From Antedon bifida (taxonomy: Eukaryota; Echinodermata; Crinoidea; Comatulida; Antedonidae), in contig OY727097.1 in the NCBI GenBank assembly GCA_963402885.1, forward strand, positions 26,343,401 through 26,407,400: a stretch of DNA of 64,000 bases, given 5' to 3'. The notes beneath the pieces are model-generated. The model was not told the DNA's origin. It made no database searches and saw only the letters and a program-made list of their open reading frames with translations. A program made the translations under genes and the position numbers. Below, piece by piece: positions 1 to 12,300 of the stretch (positions are counted from its first letter, which is position 1; each line of letters starts with the position of its first letter).

Positions 1-394
1 AGCCCTGTCATGAATATCACATTTTGTATAACATAGTTAGTGTGCCGTTTGCTTACTTCTGCTTATTAGTTTAGGCAAAGATCTGATATGCGATCTTTGG
101 TTTATAGGCCTGTAGCAAGCAAAGCCAGCTTTCACTTTCAATAGGAAGAAGCTTTTATATAGATAGATAGATAATATATAGATAAAATGTTATTCGTCAT
201 AAAATAAATAAAATTACATTATGAAAATTGTCTTCCTTGGCAAGAACATAAATATAAAAAGACCATATATAACATATTTGAAATACTTAAAAACAAATTA
301 CACAAAAATATTTATAATATACAGCACAGGTATGAATAGTGAAGGAATCAGTATTACAAACTTCTCTTAAATCGTGAAATAAAATTATGAATAG

Positions 395-484
395 CATTTG
401 GAACAAAAGATAGTCTAAAACGTGAATTATTTGACCGTGGTGGTCTAACTCTCCCTGATCTATTTACAATAAATTCATTGTAAA
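395..484 (+). repeat. possible LINE reverse-transcriptase C-terminal relic
   Basis: A short open stretch reads like the end of a non-LTR retrotransposon ORF2: an IWN segment, then, after a probable frameshift, a RGGLTLPDL motif. The GGLxLPDL pattern is common near the C-terminus of L1/Tx1-type elements. It lies in the intron before the first visible exon of R1. The stretch is too short for a firm assignment. The rest of 1-394 shows only AT-rich sequence with a short (ATAG) microsatellite near 161-185. Confidence 0.3.
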
Positions 485-524
485 CATATGTTTGTACTGT
501 TAGTGTACTTCGTTTTTATAATAG

Positions 525-3184
525 CAATGCCATACCGCTCTGAACCGCCAACTGTGGTAAATATGACAGCAACCACTCTAACGTTTGACGTCACTTGGAT
601 TCTTGGTGAAGACTATGGAACAGGAACAATTACAAAACGGAAGCTTTCGTATAAATCATCGCAAATGGATATTATAACAGAAGAACAAGATAATAGTTTA
701 ATTGTTATTGCTAATCTCGTCCCAAATACAGAATATCAATTCTATTCTCAATTTTCGAGGATGGTTGGTGGTATCGAGGTAGATGGACCAGCAAGTGCCA
801 TTGGATCAACAAACATGATATGTACAAGTAAGCAGATAATAACAATAATAATTCATTGAGTAAACTAAAAACTATATTATGTTACCACTGTCGGTATTAT
901 TATTACTTAAGAAAGTGAAACCGTACATAACCATGTATGTTTATAATGTACATTTTTATTTGCTGATTTCTAATCAATAACATTAATTAATATACAGAAC
1001 CTTTGGTCGAACCTGAAATAGAATTGAAAGCTGTTAACGAAAATTGTTTCATCTTGGGTCTAAAGGTATAGCAATAATTTTAAATAACATTTCAGTTGTT
1101 TAAATTGTACAGTTTTATTCTACTGCAAAAAATGATAAAAAATTCAAGCATTATTCTGCTGCAATAAAGAATAATGTATGTTATAATTAATTTATATCAT
1201 AATTATAATTAGACGGTGTAAGTATATGTTTATTATTCACGTTTCTTACTGCGTCTCACTAAGTTGAACCAGGGAAGATCACTTACAGTATCAACGTCTT
1301 AGATTTGTTTCATTTCACAAAACAACATAACGGCAAACTTTATTGTCCACGTAAAATGTACCTTATCTTTTAGTCTTCCTTCTTACTATTTCAATTAATT
1401 TATTTACTTCTATTATTCAGCCCGTTTCTGATGAGTATGATCAAATCCAATGTAACTACATTCTTCGATACCAAGTGCAATACTCTGACATAGATGGAAA
1501 TATACAAGGTATAATCAATACAACAAGCAGTACTCAATTGGAAGTTGAACTATCAGGATTGTCAAGATGTACTGCGTATGTCGCCACCGCTCGAGTTGTT
1601 AATAACATGAACATCCCAGGAAGCTGGGGACAGGACATATTAGTACAAACAGCTCCGTCAGGTTGGTTCGATAGCCATTCATATCGTTCTTTTACATAAC
1701 CTTTTACTTTTGTTGCGAAACACTAATTACAGTGTTTCATTATTATAATACTTATTTTTTTTAAATTAATTTATTCTGTGTTCCAATAATAGAACCATCA
1801 ATAGAAAGTAATCCATTCACAAATGGAACACATTTGCTGATGAATTGGAAAGCTTCTACGTGTGACATCCTAGATTATCAGGTGACCTACTATTATGAAC
1901 TATCAGGCGACAGAATATTTCAGCATGGGAAAACAACAGAAACTTCAGTAGCAGTTGGCATAGGCATTGGATCAAGTGAAGAATATACATTCACAGTATT
2001 AGCGTCATATTTAAAGGTTAATGGGACATCGGACAATAAAAAAATTATGTTTGAAACTGATTGTGAAAATAACCCAAACCAGACACAAGGTACGGAGTGT
2101 AACATACATTCCATAACTTATATTTAGAATTCTATTTTAGGGATATCTTAGCTCGTCGTTTCGTAGAAAATGCCATGTCTACATGGACAAATATTCAAAA
2201 ATGATATCTATCAACGAATATTTTTATTTATATTTTCCAGGTTACGTAATAAGTTTTGTAATTGGCTCAATAATTTCGACAGTGATTACAGTTGCTATTA
2301 CTTTGATATTAAAACGGTAAAGTAAAGTTTTATAGATGAAAATAAGACTGTAGGCCTAATGACTTAGCATAGCTCGACGAAAATGTTTGTCTGTAAAAAG
2401 GTAGTTAATGCGTTGGCAATATAGTTACATCAAAACAACTTATGTGAACTTTATTCAATCAATCGTACAATTTTTATAATGGTAACCATAATAAGGTATA
2501 ATATTACAGTAGATTTATAAAAAAAAACAATATAAATATTAATTATAAAATATCTACAATGATTATTTACAGTAATGATAATAATAAACATTCGTAAATA
2601 TGAAAAAAATGGATTAATAATTAAAAGATTGAATTTACAAGTAATATTTTGAAATGTAACAAAATGGTATTTAAGTAATCCGTTTAACTAACTTGCATCG
2701 GACTTTTAATTAAACATCTTGTTTAAAATTCAATTGTTTCATATTTAACCGTATTGCCAACATTAACTACTTAAAAAAACCACAAGACACTTTGTCCGTT
2801 TACACCCATTGGCCAATGATGAAGTCAAGTCAAGTCAAGTATCATTTATTATCATTTGTTTTAAGAAAAAACATAGAAATTCTGTTTGCTCTGTTGGCAG
2901 AAATACAACTACTCAAACTTTTTATTAATTTTAGGTTTAAACATTCAGAAAAGGACGTTGGTAAATCCTCTACTCAACACAATGTATGCACAATAGATAC
3001 TGTTTATCAAACGTTGTCAAAAAAATATGAAGAAAGTGCATATGAAGATATTAAGCCTACTGATACTACTTCTTCTGCTGAACACGTTTACGCAAACCCC
3101 GAGGACGTACTGAAACACGTTTATACAGAATTGGAAAAGAGAGAATACAAACCAGTAGTACCACCGAAGAAACATTTGCTGTAG
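525..3184 (+). CDS. R1: Tie-like-ectodomain receptor with short tyrosine-rich tail (3' part of gene)
   Basis: C-terminal half of the first array member; signal, N-domain, Ig and EGF exons lie outside the window. Exons: 525-827 (FN3-1), 998-1065 and 1421-1661 (FN3-2), 1793-2089 (FN3-3), 2241-2316 (TM), 2935-3184 (tail, TAG stop). All have AG/GT borders and consistent phases (1,0,1,1,2). FN3-1 carries the family's [21 protein letters not shown] signature; the TM reads YVISFVIGSIISTVITVAI. The 83-aa tail is the longest of the short tails. It has five tyrosine motifs: TVYQTL (ITSM-like), SAYEDI (matches the ITIM consensus S/I/V/LxYxxI/V/L), VYANP (YxN, Grb2-type), HVYTEL and EYKPV. A polyA-type AATAAA follows at 3208. 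The role is inferred: a surface receptor recruiting SH2 proteins when phosphorylated. Its ligand is unknown. Confidence 0.85.
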
Positions 3185-3639
3185 CCTATTCAGTAGCAAC
3201 AATGAAGAATAAACTTTTTCGACATATTTTTCCTTTCTATTTCATTGCAGTAAACAATTGCTGTATGCTGAACATTTTCAATTACTCCAAAATGGTCACG
3301 TGGTGACTGAATTTATATTTACATTTAAATATTCCCAATCATGTATTCTTTATTATCTACTACTATAAGCTTACTAGAGATAATTATAAGGAATTTGTTT
3401 CTTTTTTGCGTATAAGAGTACTAATTTGCATAAAACTGATACAACTTCTTATTGACGCAGTATAACCACTCAAGAATGGTCTTGAATGTTTGTTGGCCGT
3501 GAAAACTACTTTTTTTTTCAATATGGATAAGTATATTTTGCATAACAGCCTATTTTTAGTAATTTTGACCGACATAAATGTAACTCTGTTCTTCGATTTT
3601 AAGTACAATATTCAGACGTGAATATTAAAAATTGAATTG

Positions 3640-3975
3640 TTGTACCGATTATGTTGTGAATACTTGAGTCTTTAAAACAACCTGGATATCGCTGAAAAGC
3701 TGGGGAACCGCGGACAGGACATACTAGTAGGCCTACATCTTCAGGCCTGTTAGTCACGTGACTTACTAAACATGGTACCTAAACAAAAGACGTATACATT
3801 AGTAACTACTGTATTTAATAATTGATTTTTTATTCCAATATAGAGCAATCGAAGAAAACCATTCATTCACAAACGGAACACGTTTGAATAAAGAGGAAAG
3901 CTTCAACGTGCGACAATCAGGTGTACTATAATGTCGGGTGATGGATTATTTCTGCAAGGTGCTGTAATATAACAG
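3640..3975 (+). pseudogene. fossil FN3 exons of a dead receptor copy
   Basis: Decayed sequence matching the 3' end of FN3-2 (around 3677-3725: the CTGGATATCGCTG and GGGGACAGGACAT words seen in intact copies) and then FN3-3 (3842-3975: [11 protein letters not shown]-like start, KASTC region, dropped codons and frame breaks). It is on the + strand, in array orientation, between R1 and R2. No usable reading frame remains. Confidence 0.7.
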
Positions 3976-4129
3976 AAATTTGTCTGTCAGACAATAGTGA
4001 TTTGTTTTCTTCTCTTTTACAAGTGAAATTATTGTTTTTCTACGAAAGGAAACCTTTATTAAAACTGCAACTAAAAGTAGCAAAGTCTGATTTTATTAAT
4101 CTTCATTTTTAGTCGACACTACATCTTAA

Positions 4130-4840
4130 TTACATCCACTATTTCTATGGAGTACAGAACGATGACAGTTGGTATTGAAGAGTCTGTATAGATCTCAGTA
4201 AAGGTGGTGATCTTAACGAGACAAAACTACGGCGATGAAATACACAATCTGAGGTGTAATACGTCTGCTGTGATTGATAACATGATGATGATGAATGAAA
4301 GATGATGACGTATATTAATGTTACACAGGTGATGGTATCATGACACTTATAGTTAGAGGTAAGTCTTTACACAATAAGCTTTATTATTTCTCTCTTAATC
4401 TACACAATTATAATTATGTTTTTTTAAAACAGGTTCTAGACGTCAGATCAAGACTGCACAATTATGTTTACTCGTGTAGCAAATCGTCTAGGTATTCTCT
4501 GAAATCTTTAATAAGCCTAATTATAAGAGGCCTACAGTAGCAATTATGTATTTGTATTGATTTATACCATATGACTTTTATTCAATCCAATATACAATAT
4601 ACTTTCTCTGTATAAGAATATAAATATTTGTATAAAATCCATATACCTATTGGATAATTGCTGAATGTATGTTGCCTTTTAAAATTTGTCTTTGAATCAA
4701 ATCAAAACAGGTTGTGGAAATAACAACTGGGGCCTTGACTGCGCCATGTTTCCAACGGGACATATTGCTATGGAGGTTTGTTATGTCCAATTGGCTGCAC
4801 ATGCACTAATGGTTTTGGAGGAAACGATTGTAAACAAGGT
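4130..4840 (+). pseudogene. fossil Ig and EGF2 exons of a dead receptor copy
   Basis: Ig-exon relic at about 4130-4360: it starts like the [10 protein letters not shown] segment, has an in-frame stop and deletions, and still ends in the family's GTTAGAGGTAAGT donor. An EGF2-exon relic follows at about 4711-4838 (GCGNNNWG start, CTCTNGFGGNDCK-like end, donor GGTTTG). EGF1 is missing. The relic order FN3 then Ig means these pieces are either the tail of one dead unit and the head of another, or one rearranged unit. Confidence 0.75.
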
Positions 4841-5053
4841 TTGTTTTTAAACCACGTAATTAATTATATAAACCTACATGTACATTTGCAGACGTCAAAA
4901 TGCAATTTCCTCTAAAATGATATTACTATTTTTATTTTATCGAGGAAGAGTGATTGAACTTCCCACTTGTATTTAAACTAGCCAATGATAACAATATAAT
5001 ACACATATTTCGAACATAACATTTAAATCCTTTGTTTTGGTATTGATTTTTTA

Positions 5054-5657
5054 GAATGCCCGATTGAAAGAATGCCAGAGTGAAAGAATGCCAGAGTGAA
5101 AGAATGCCAGAGTGACAGAATGCCAGAGTGAAAGAATGCCAGAGTGAAAGAATCCCAGAGTGAAAGAATGCCAGAGTGAAATAATGCCACAGTGAAAGAA
5201 TGCCACAGTGAAAGAATCTCACAGTGAAAGAATCCCACAGTGAAAGAATGCCAGAGTGAAATAATGCCAGATTGAAAGAATGCTAGAGTGAAATAATGCC
5301 AGAGTGAACGAATGCCAGAGTGATATAATGCCAGATTGAAAGAATGCCGGAGTGAAAGAATGCCTAAATAATGCCAGAGTGAAATAATGCCAGAGTGAAA
5401 GAATGCCAGAGTGAAAGAATGCCAGAGTGAAATAATGCCAGAGTGAAAGAATGCCAGAGTGAAATAATGCCAGAGTGAAAGAATGCCAGAGTGAAAGAAT
5501 GCCAGAGTGAAATAATGCCAGAGTGAAATAATGCCAGAGTGAAATAATGCCAGAGTGAAAGAATGCCAGAGTGAAATAATGCCAGAGTGAAAGAATCCCA
5601 CAGTGAAAGAATCCCACAGTGAAAGAATCCCACAGTGAAGGAATGCCAGAGTGAATG
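5054..5657 (+). repeat. 16-bp minisatellite, about 38 copies
   Basis: Tandem units of consensus (G/T)AATGCCAGAGTGAAA with variants (CCACAG, CCAGATTG). The array lies downstream of the fossil EGF2 exon, the place where the EGF2-EGF3 intron would be. Because 16 is not a multiple of 3 and the unit lacks stops, all three minus-strand frames stay open with a repeating SGILSLWHSFTLAFFH-type translation. I treat those as artefacts, not genes. Decaying units continue to about 5712. Confidence 0.95.
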
Positions 5658-5712
5658 TTTTGCCCGAGAAAAATTCTTTCAGAGTTAAAGAATTTCAGAG
5701 TTACAAAATGCG

Positions 5713-6368
5713 AATTTAAAAGGATTGTTACTGTGTAATTTGACCTTTTCCTGCTACTGATAAGAAAAATCGTGCACCACAATACAAATTCAAAACATTA
5801 TGAAAAATAAGGGAAATTATGGATCGATAATTATTAGAATGTATGATCAATGAAATGTTTTGCCCACCCCTGGCCTTTATATGCTCATTTTACTATTTTT
5901 AGTTTGTTTTTTTTCTATCTACGTTAATATATGAAATTCGTCCTTTTTTTGATAAACCAGAAACCAGAAATATAATTATGTGTTACAGATTTGGTGTCGG
6001 TTTTTAGAGGTCAGAGGTTAATTTTTAGATGAAACACGGAAGAATTAGTTGGGAAACTAATGATTCGTAGATAAGTTTCGACATAAGCAGGGAAGAGTTA
6101 AATTTCAAAAAATATAATAAATTTGTAATTTAACTCTTTCCTGATATAAGTGTCAGGAGTTGATAAACGACACTCACAAGGAAACGCATTGCAATATTTG
6201 TGAACATATAATTGTGTCGTTAACATTTACTTTTGTGCATTTTTGTAGGCCTACTGTTGATTTGCATTGTATTATACAGTACATTTCTATCCAAATACAA
6301 ATACAAAGTGTCCGGTACATGACAATCCTGATTATTTTCAAAATCAGTGACAGTCGTGTATAAAGTTA
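5713..6368. other. intergenic region upstream of R2
   Basis: No gene recognised. It is AT-rich with oligo-T runs. A TATAAA lies at 6359-6364, a few bases before the R2 start region, which could be a TATA element or chance. The promoter and 5' UTR of R2 should lie here, but no transcript evidence is available. Confidence 0.3.
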
Positions 6369-6374
6369 ATGAAG

Positions 6375-9300
6375 ATGTTGGCTAAACGTATCGGCCTGGT
6401 CATAGGTCTAGCTTTCTCTTTGATGATTCAATCCGGATTATCAGGTATGAACCAGAATTATAACTTGTAATTGTTTTTTTTCTTGGCTGTATTTTATTTA
6501 CATGCGGACAGTCCACCCTTTATTCTTAATCTATATTCTTCATTAATCTTTAAATATATTCGTTTTCTTCTTTTTTTTGGAATATGAAAACACGCATTTT
6601 GAAGATTAGAAAGTACTTTCATCACAATTCAATTTACATTTACTTTAAAGGTCCTAATTTTGTATATGAATTTCAAAAAGTATTGGTAACCTTACTTGTT
6701 ACTTGTTTGGTTAGCCGTCATGATTGAGAACACCAGGTCGTCATTGACTGGTTTAAGTAGACATTACATTGCCTTTGCGTTTACTAATTCTCACTTATTA
6801 GCTACACAGTTTCTTTCTCCAAAAATGTTGCCTATTTACTCGTTCACCTTTATTAACTTAGGTGGCAGTAACGTGACTAACGTGTCTAATAAGTATCACA
6901 AAATATTATATTTTTCCTCAAACATGCTTGGAAACACAGGGTTCAGTGAGTCATACATTAGTATAACAACTCTTCATCACAACTAGAACATCAAGTCCTT
7001 TATAAAATAGCCCTATTCCCTATTTCACACTTTTCCTGGGAAGATTGTTTTACTTATTAAACGTTCTTGTTTGGTTGTATTTTATTTTGCAATTTACATG
7101 CAATTTGGCTTCTTTTCTAGCCAAGATGCGTAATATTCTTAAATGGAAGAGTTTTTACAATACAAAGAATATTGTTAAATTGTTTATTTCTTAAAGATCC
7201 CTTAGATATAATGGCATTTACTGAGAGAACACTAACGCATAGTTATAGGAATAGTTGGTTTCGAGGATACGTACTTGAAGACGATAATGACATTCGGGAT
7301 TTATCAGTTGGAATATTATACAAGAATATTGACGGAAAAGATAACGTGACTTGGAATGATACTGATTATGTGAGTGGTGGTCACAGTAGTCATTACCATA
7401 GGCCTATGCCAGACGGTAAAATATTTCACACAAGTAGCAGTATTATATACCGAGTTTTCAATGACATCGCGTATCTTGGTGTTAACTTGCACCAGACTGA
7501 GAGTGTTGGTGTGTTTTCTGTTCAAGCAAAGAGAAGCGAAGTAGTAACAAAGACAGCAATTGTATTGACATCTTACTCTGGTGAGTAATGTCATGATGTA
7601 TCTCATTTTCTTTTAATAAAAGTGATCAAATTTGTTTCAACATAATATAACACTGTTAATTACTAAGTATATTATGAATAATAGGCATGTATCCACAAAT
7701 GACGTAGCGCTGGCCTTCCAACTGCTGATCCATGAGTTGGCCTCCAGGTTACCAGTTTAGACACTAGGCTACTCTTCCACCTTTTTCACTGATCAGCAAA
7801 TACTGTTTGGACTTAGACTATAAGCAACCGCCTAGAGATCTTTTTATTTTATTCTTTTTAGTGTCCATGTTTCACACCTGTACAGTAGGACGCTCTCCAC
7901 TGTTGAATACTCCTTCCCAATTTGGAATTCCAGATATTATCTAATCTTTTCATGTCATTGCCTTTCTTACTTGTAGGCCTATATCTCCAGTAGTGGTTTA
8001 CTTTTACAATACAATTATTATATTATGTTACAGCCATTATTGTTATGGAGTATAAAACGATAACCGTCGGTATTGGAGAGTCTGTCACTATCAATCTTAG
8101 TAAAGGTGGTGATCTTAACAATTTACGTTGGAGACATAATTACGATGATGAAATACACAATCTGAGGGGTAATACGTATGCTGTGATTGATAACATACGG
8201 ATGAAAGATGATGGCGTATATGAATGTTATACAGGAGAAAGCCCAGATGGTAACCATGGTATTATGAGACTTATTGTTAGAGGTAAGTCATAATTGTTAG
8301 CTAGAACATTACAATCGGAGCTAAAATTTTAATTTTAATAGTTACATGGTCGGATCAAATTTACATTGTTGAAATATTTAATTGATGATAGGGCCTGCAT
8401 AACTCCACATTATTATGATTTTGGAATTAAACATAATCGTCAATATTCTGTGAGATCTTAAAGAAGTATTGTACCCCAAAAACATGAAAATGAAAATTAA
8501 TAAAATCAGACTTTGAATAGGTCATTTTGTGGTTTTAATGAAGTTTATAATTCCGTATAAAAAAACACTACTAATAATGTTTTTACTTCGTCAATAAACT
8601 GTTAAATTGAATCAGAAACCTGTTGGTTGACAGTCAATTTTTTGCTTAGAATAATTATAGGTTTTTTTCAGGTAAATAATTGTTCCGATCCAGTTTTAAG
8701 TCAAAGTGAATAACTATTGAAATGGCATATTCAACAGAAAAATGTTTTAAAAAAAAGGTTTCAGAGGAAAAATATTATTTTTAAATACAAATATGATAAA
8801 TCAATTTGTATTGGTTGGGAAATCAATACCTTATTTTTTAAGAGGTTATATCTTAACCTTTTTATTATAAACTAGATATTTTCTCGATCGGTTAAGGAAC
8901 AGATAAATTCGCTCGCACATAATTGCAAATGCCTGTTTGCCTTTTAAGTTTGTTTTTCCCTACACTGTTTCAGCTTGTCCCTCGCCAAAATGGAATGTCC
9001 CAGATTGTGAAATGGACTGTCCTATCTGTTATAATGGTGGAATTTGTGACCATATGACGGGTGTCTGTATTTGCCCAGCAGGATTTAAAGGCACTAATTG
9101 TCAAACTGGTAATTAACATAATACTGTAAATGTTATAAATTATGTTATGTTATTATGTAAGTTTATATGGTAGACGGTCCGAACTTGATCGTCCACGATG
9201 ATGCAAATCTCGAATCTTTAACTAAATTATGTTGACAGGTTGTGGAAACAACAACTTTGGTCGTTACTGCAAAGTTGTGTGTAATGGCCAGAGCAATTGT

Positions 9301-12300
9301 AATGGAAATCTGATATGTCCACCGGATCCAGTTGGATGTACATGTGCCAATGGTTTTGGAGAAAACGATTGTAAAACAGGTTTGTTGTGACATACGATGG
9401 TCTTTACGTTTGCAATTTACGTTATCCAATCAATTTAGCTTTCCGCCATTTAAACAAAATAAATGAATAACATTGTCTTTTTTTAAATTACTTTGTATCT
9501 TTTTAAATAGCAATGTTGACATTTTATTTTGTAATTTACGCTTAAAAAGTATTGAATTTTTTTTTTCTTCCTAATACTAAAATGTAAAGTAAAATTGTTA
9601 TATCTATAAAACGTTAGATAAATTTTAAAAGAGTGAAAGAAAACCATAATAAAATATTGATTAAACCAAAGATTACTAGAGCCAAAGAATGTCAGAATGA
9701 AAGATTGTCAGAATAAAATATTTTCAGAGTGAAATGATGTCAGAGTGAAAGATTGTCAGAGTTAACGAATGCTAAAGTTAAAGATTGTCAGATTAAAAGT
9801 TTGTCTGAGTCAAAGTTTGTCAGAATCAAACATTTCAGGGTCGAAACTTTGTCAAGAGTAGAAGATTGTTAGAATCAAATTTAAAAAGTGTCCTGAACTT
9901 TTTTTTTATCTTTAAGCGTGTGAGGTTTTATACCCAGACACCATTGTCCCAGATGAGGATTTATACTATGGAGCGGGATGTCGGCAAAAATGTAACTGTG
10001 CCAATGACGATTGTAATCGAAGTCCAAGCCTATCGAATGAAGACAAAGGATGTACTTCCGGGTCAACATGTGCTTTTGGTTTCACTGGAGCAAAATGTTT
10101 AGGTTTCAATACATTATTTTATTTTATGTTGTTCTCTTCATCAACTATTCACCAGTCTGTGCTGCCTTTTCTCCAAAAAGACTTGACACTGTCTTTCTGA
10201 CTGTTTTATTTTACTGTTTTGATCTCGCTTTCTACTTATTTATTTCTGTGTTGATTACCTCTCTGTGTTGATTACCAATCGTTTTGTACATCTCAGTCTC
10301 ATCATTTTGTTTAAAAAAACCCACTATCGCTATTTTATCAAAATAGCGATATTAGGCGTTTTTTCATTTAATGATGTATCCTGAACTATTTACATTATTC
10401 AGTTAAATAATTATATACTATGTTTTTAAAGAGCCTACTTCATGTTCATCTGGATTCTTTGGTGTTTTGTGTAACTTTCCATGTCACTGCAATGACTCTG
10501 AAGATTGTAATCGAGATGGAAGTTGTTCTAATGGATGTCACGAGGCTTGGGCTGGACCAAACTGCAGCATAGGTAACTAAACTACATTAATAAATAGTAT
10601 AAATGTATGCGATATAGATCAAAGACACAGTCGTATCATTGTATTAGTAGGCTTATTGTAGTGGTCGGGTTTCGTTGTTTAAGCATGTAAAATTGTAGAG
10701 TACTTTCGTACTATATATAATAGTTAGATGGTTAGGTATTAGAGCTACAATAAAATATAATTTATAGTGCATTTCCTTTTATAATTAGCGTTACCATACC
10801 GCTCTGAACCGCCAACTGTTGTAAACCAGACAGCAACTATTCTAACTTTTGACGTCACTTGGATTCTTGGTGAAGACTATGGAACAGGAACAATTACAAG
10901 ACGGAAGCTTTCGTATAAATCATTGCAGATGGATTCATTTATATCAATTGATGAACCAGATAACAATTTTTTTGTTATTGATAATCTCATCCCATTTACG
11001 CAATACCAAATCTACTCTCAATTTTTTAGGATAGTTGGGGGTATAGAGGTAGAAGGACCAAAAAGTACAATTGGATCAACAAATACTATATGTAAAAGTA
11101 AGCAGAATGCCATCGAGTAAAGTACACAGAATAGTACGAGAGTGTTCAATCAATAAATATTCGTAGATGTACTGTATAGTTTTTATAACTTAACTCTATT
11201 CTATACAGTCCCAATCCGCTGGCAAATTTGTTTTTCGTATGACGATTTTTGTATCTAACTTAACTTTACAGTAGGCCTACTGTAAGAGCGAAGAAATAAC
11301 AATTATTATATTGTTCTTTCTTCGCCCCTAAGCACACTCCCTCCTTGATAAAACAGTTTACGTTAGCTTTGTTGTTCTTTTTGCCACACAATCAATATAT
11401 CATATTACTTCTTACAGTTATTCATCAATTACATTTCGTATTTTATAGAACCTTTGGACGAACCCGAGATAGAATTGGAAACTGTGGAAGAAAATCGGGC
11501 CATCTTGAGTTTAAAGGTATATTTAAAAATAGAAAACTAACATCTTAGGTTTTTAATTACACAAACACAACCCAACAATCAATGAAACTTAATGCTCGTC
11601 CGTTTTCATTTTTCACAACCACATATTATAAAAACAGTCTATACATTTGTTCTACCATACTCGTTCAACTCATTTTTTCCTAATAAATATTCAGCCAGTT
11701 TCTAGTGAGTATGATCGAATACAATGCAACTCTATTCTTCGATATCAAGTGCAATATTCGGACAAAGATGGAGATATACAAGATGTAATCAATACAACAA
11801 GTAATACTCAATTAGAAGTTGAACTATCAGGGTTGTCAAGTTGTACTGATTATGTCGCCTACGCTCGAGTTATTAATAACCTGGATATCGCTGGAAATTG
11901 GGGACAGAGTATTACAGTACAAACAATTCCGTCAGGTAGGTTAGTCCACTTACTAAACTGGGTTCCTAACAATATTTTTACATTTGTCGTGAAACAATAT
12001 TACATTCTTAAATTATTATGCTTATTTTTATTGATTTATTTTGTATTCCAATAATAGGGCCATTGGTAGAAAGTAATCCATTCACAAACGAAACACATTT
12101 GCTGATAAAGTGGAAAGCTTCTACGTGCGAAAATGAGGTGACCTACTATTATGACCTGTCAAGTGATGGATTATCTCAGCAAGGGATAACAACAGAAACT
12201 GAATTTGTATTTGGCAAAGACACTGAGTCATGTAAAGAATATACATTCACAGTATTGGCATCATATTTAAGCGTTAACGGAACATCTGACAGCAAGAAAG

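Noticed and set aside
5054-5657. CRISPR-like array
   Set aside because: Units are contiguous 16-mers without unique spacers, in a eukaryotic sequence.
4932-5782. Overlapping minus-strand open frames (FFHSGILSLWH repeats)
   Set aside because: They are generated by a 16-bp minisatellite that lacks stops in all three frames; there is no independent evidence of coding.
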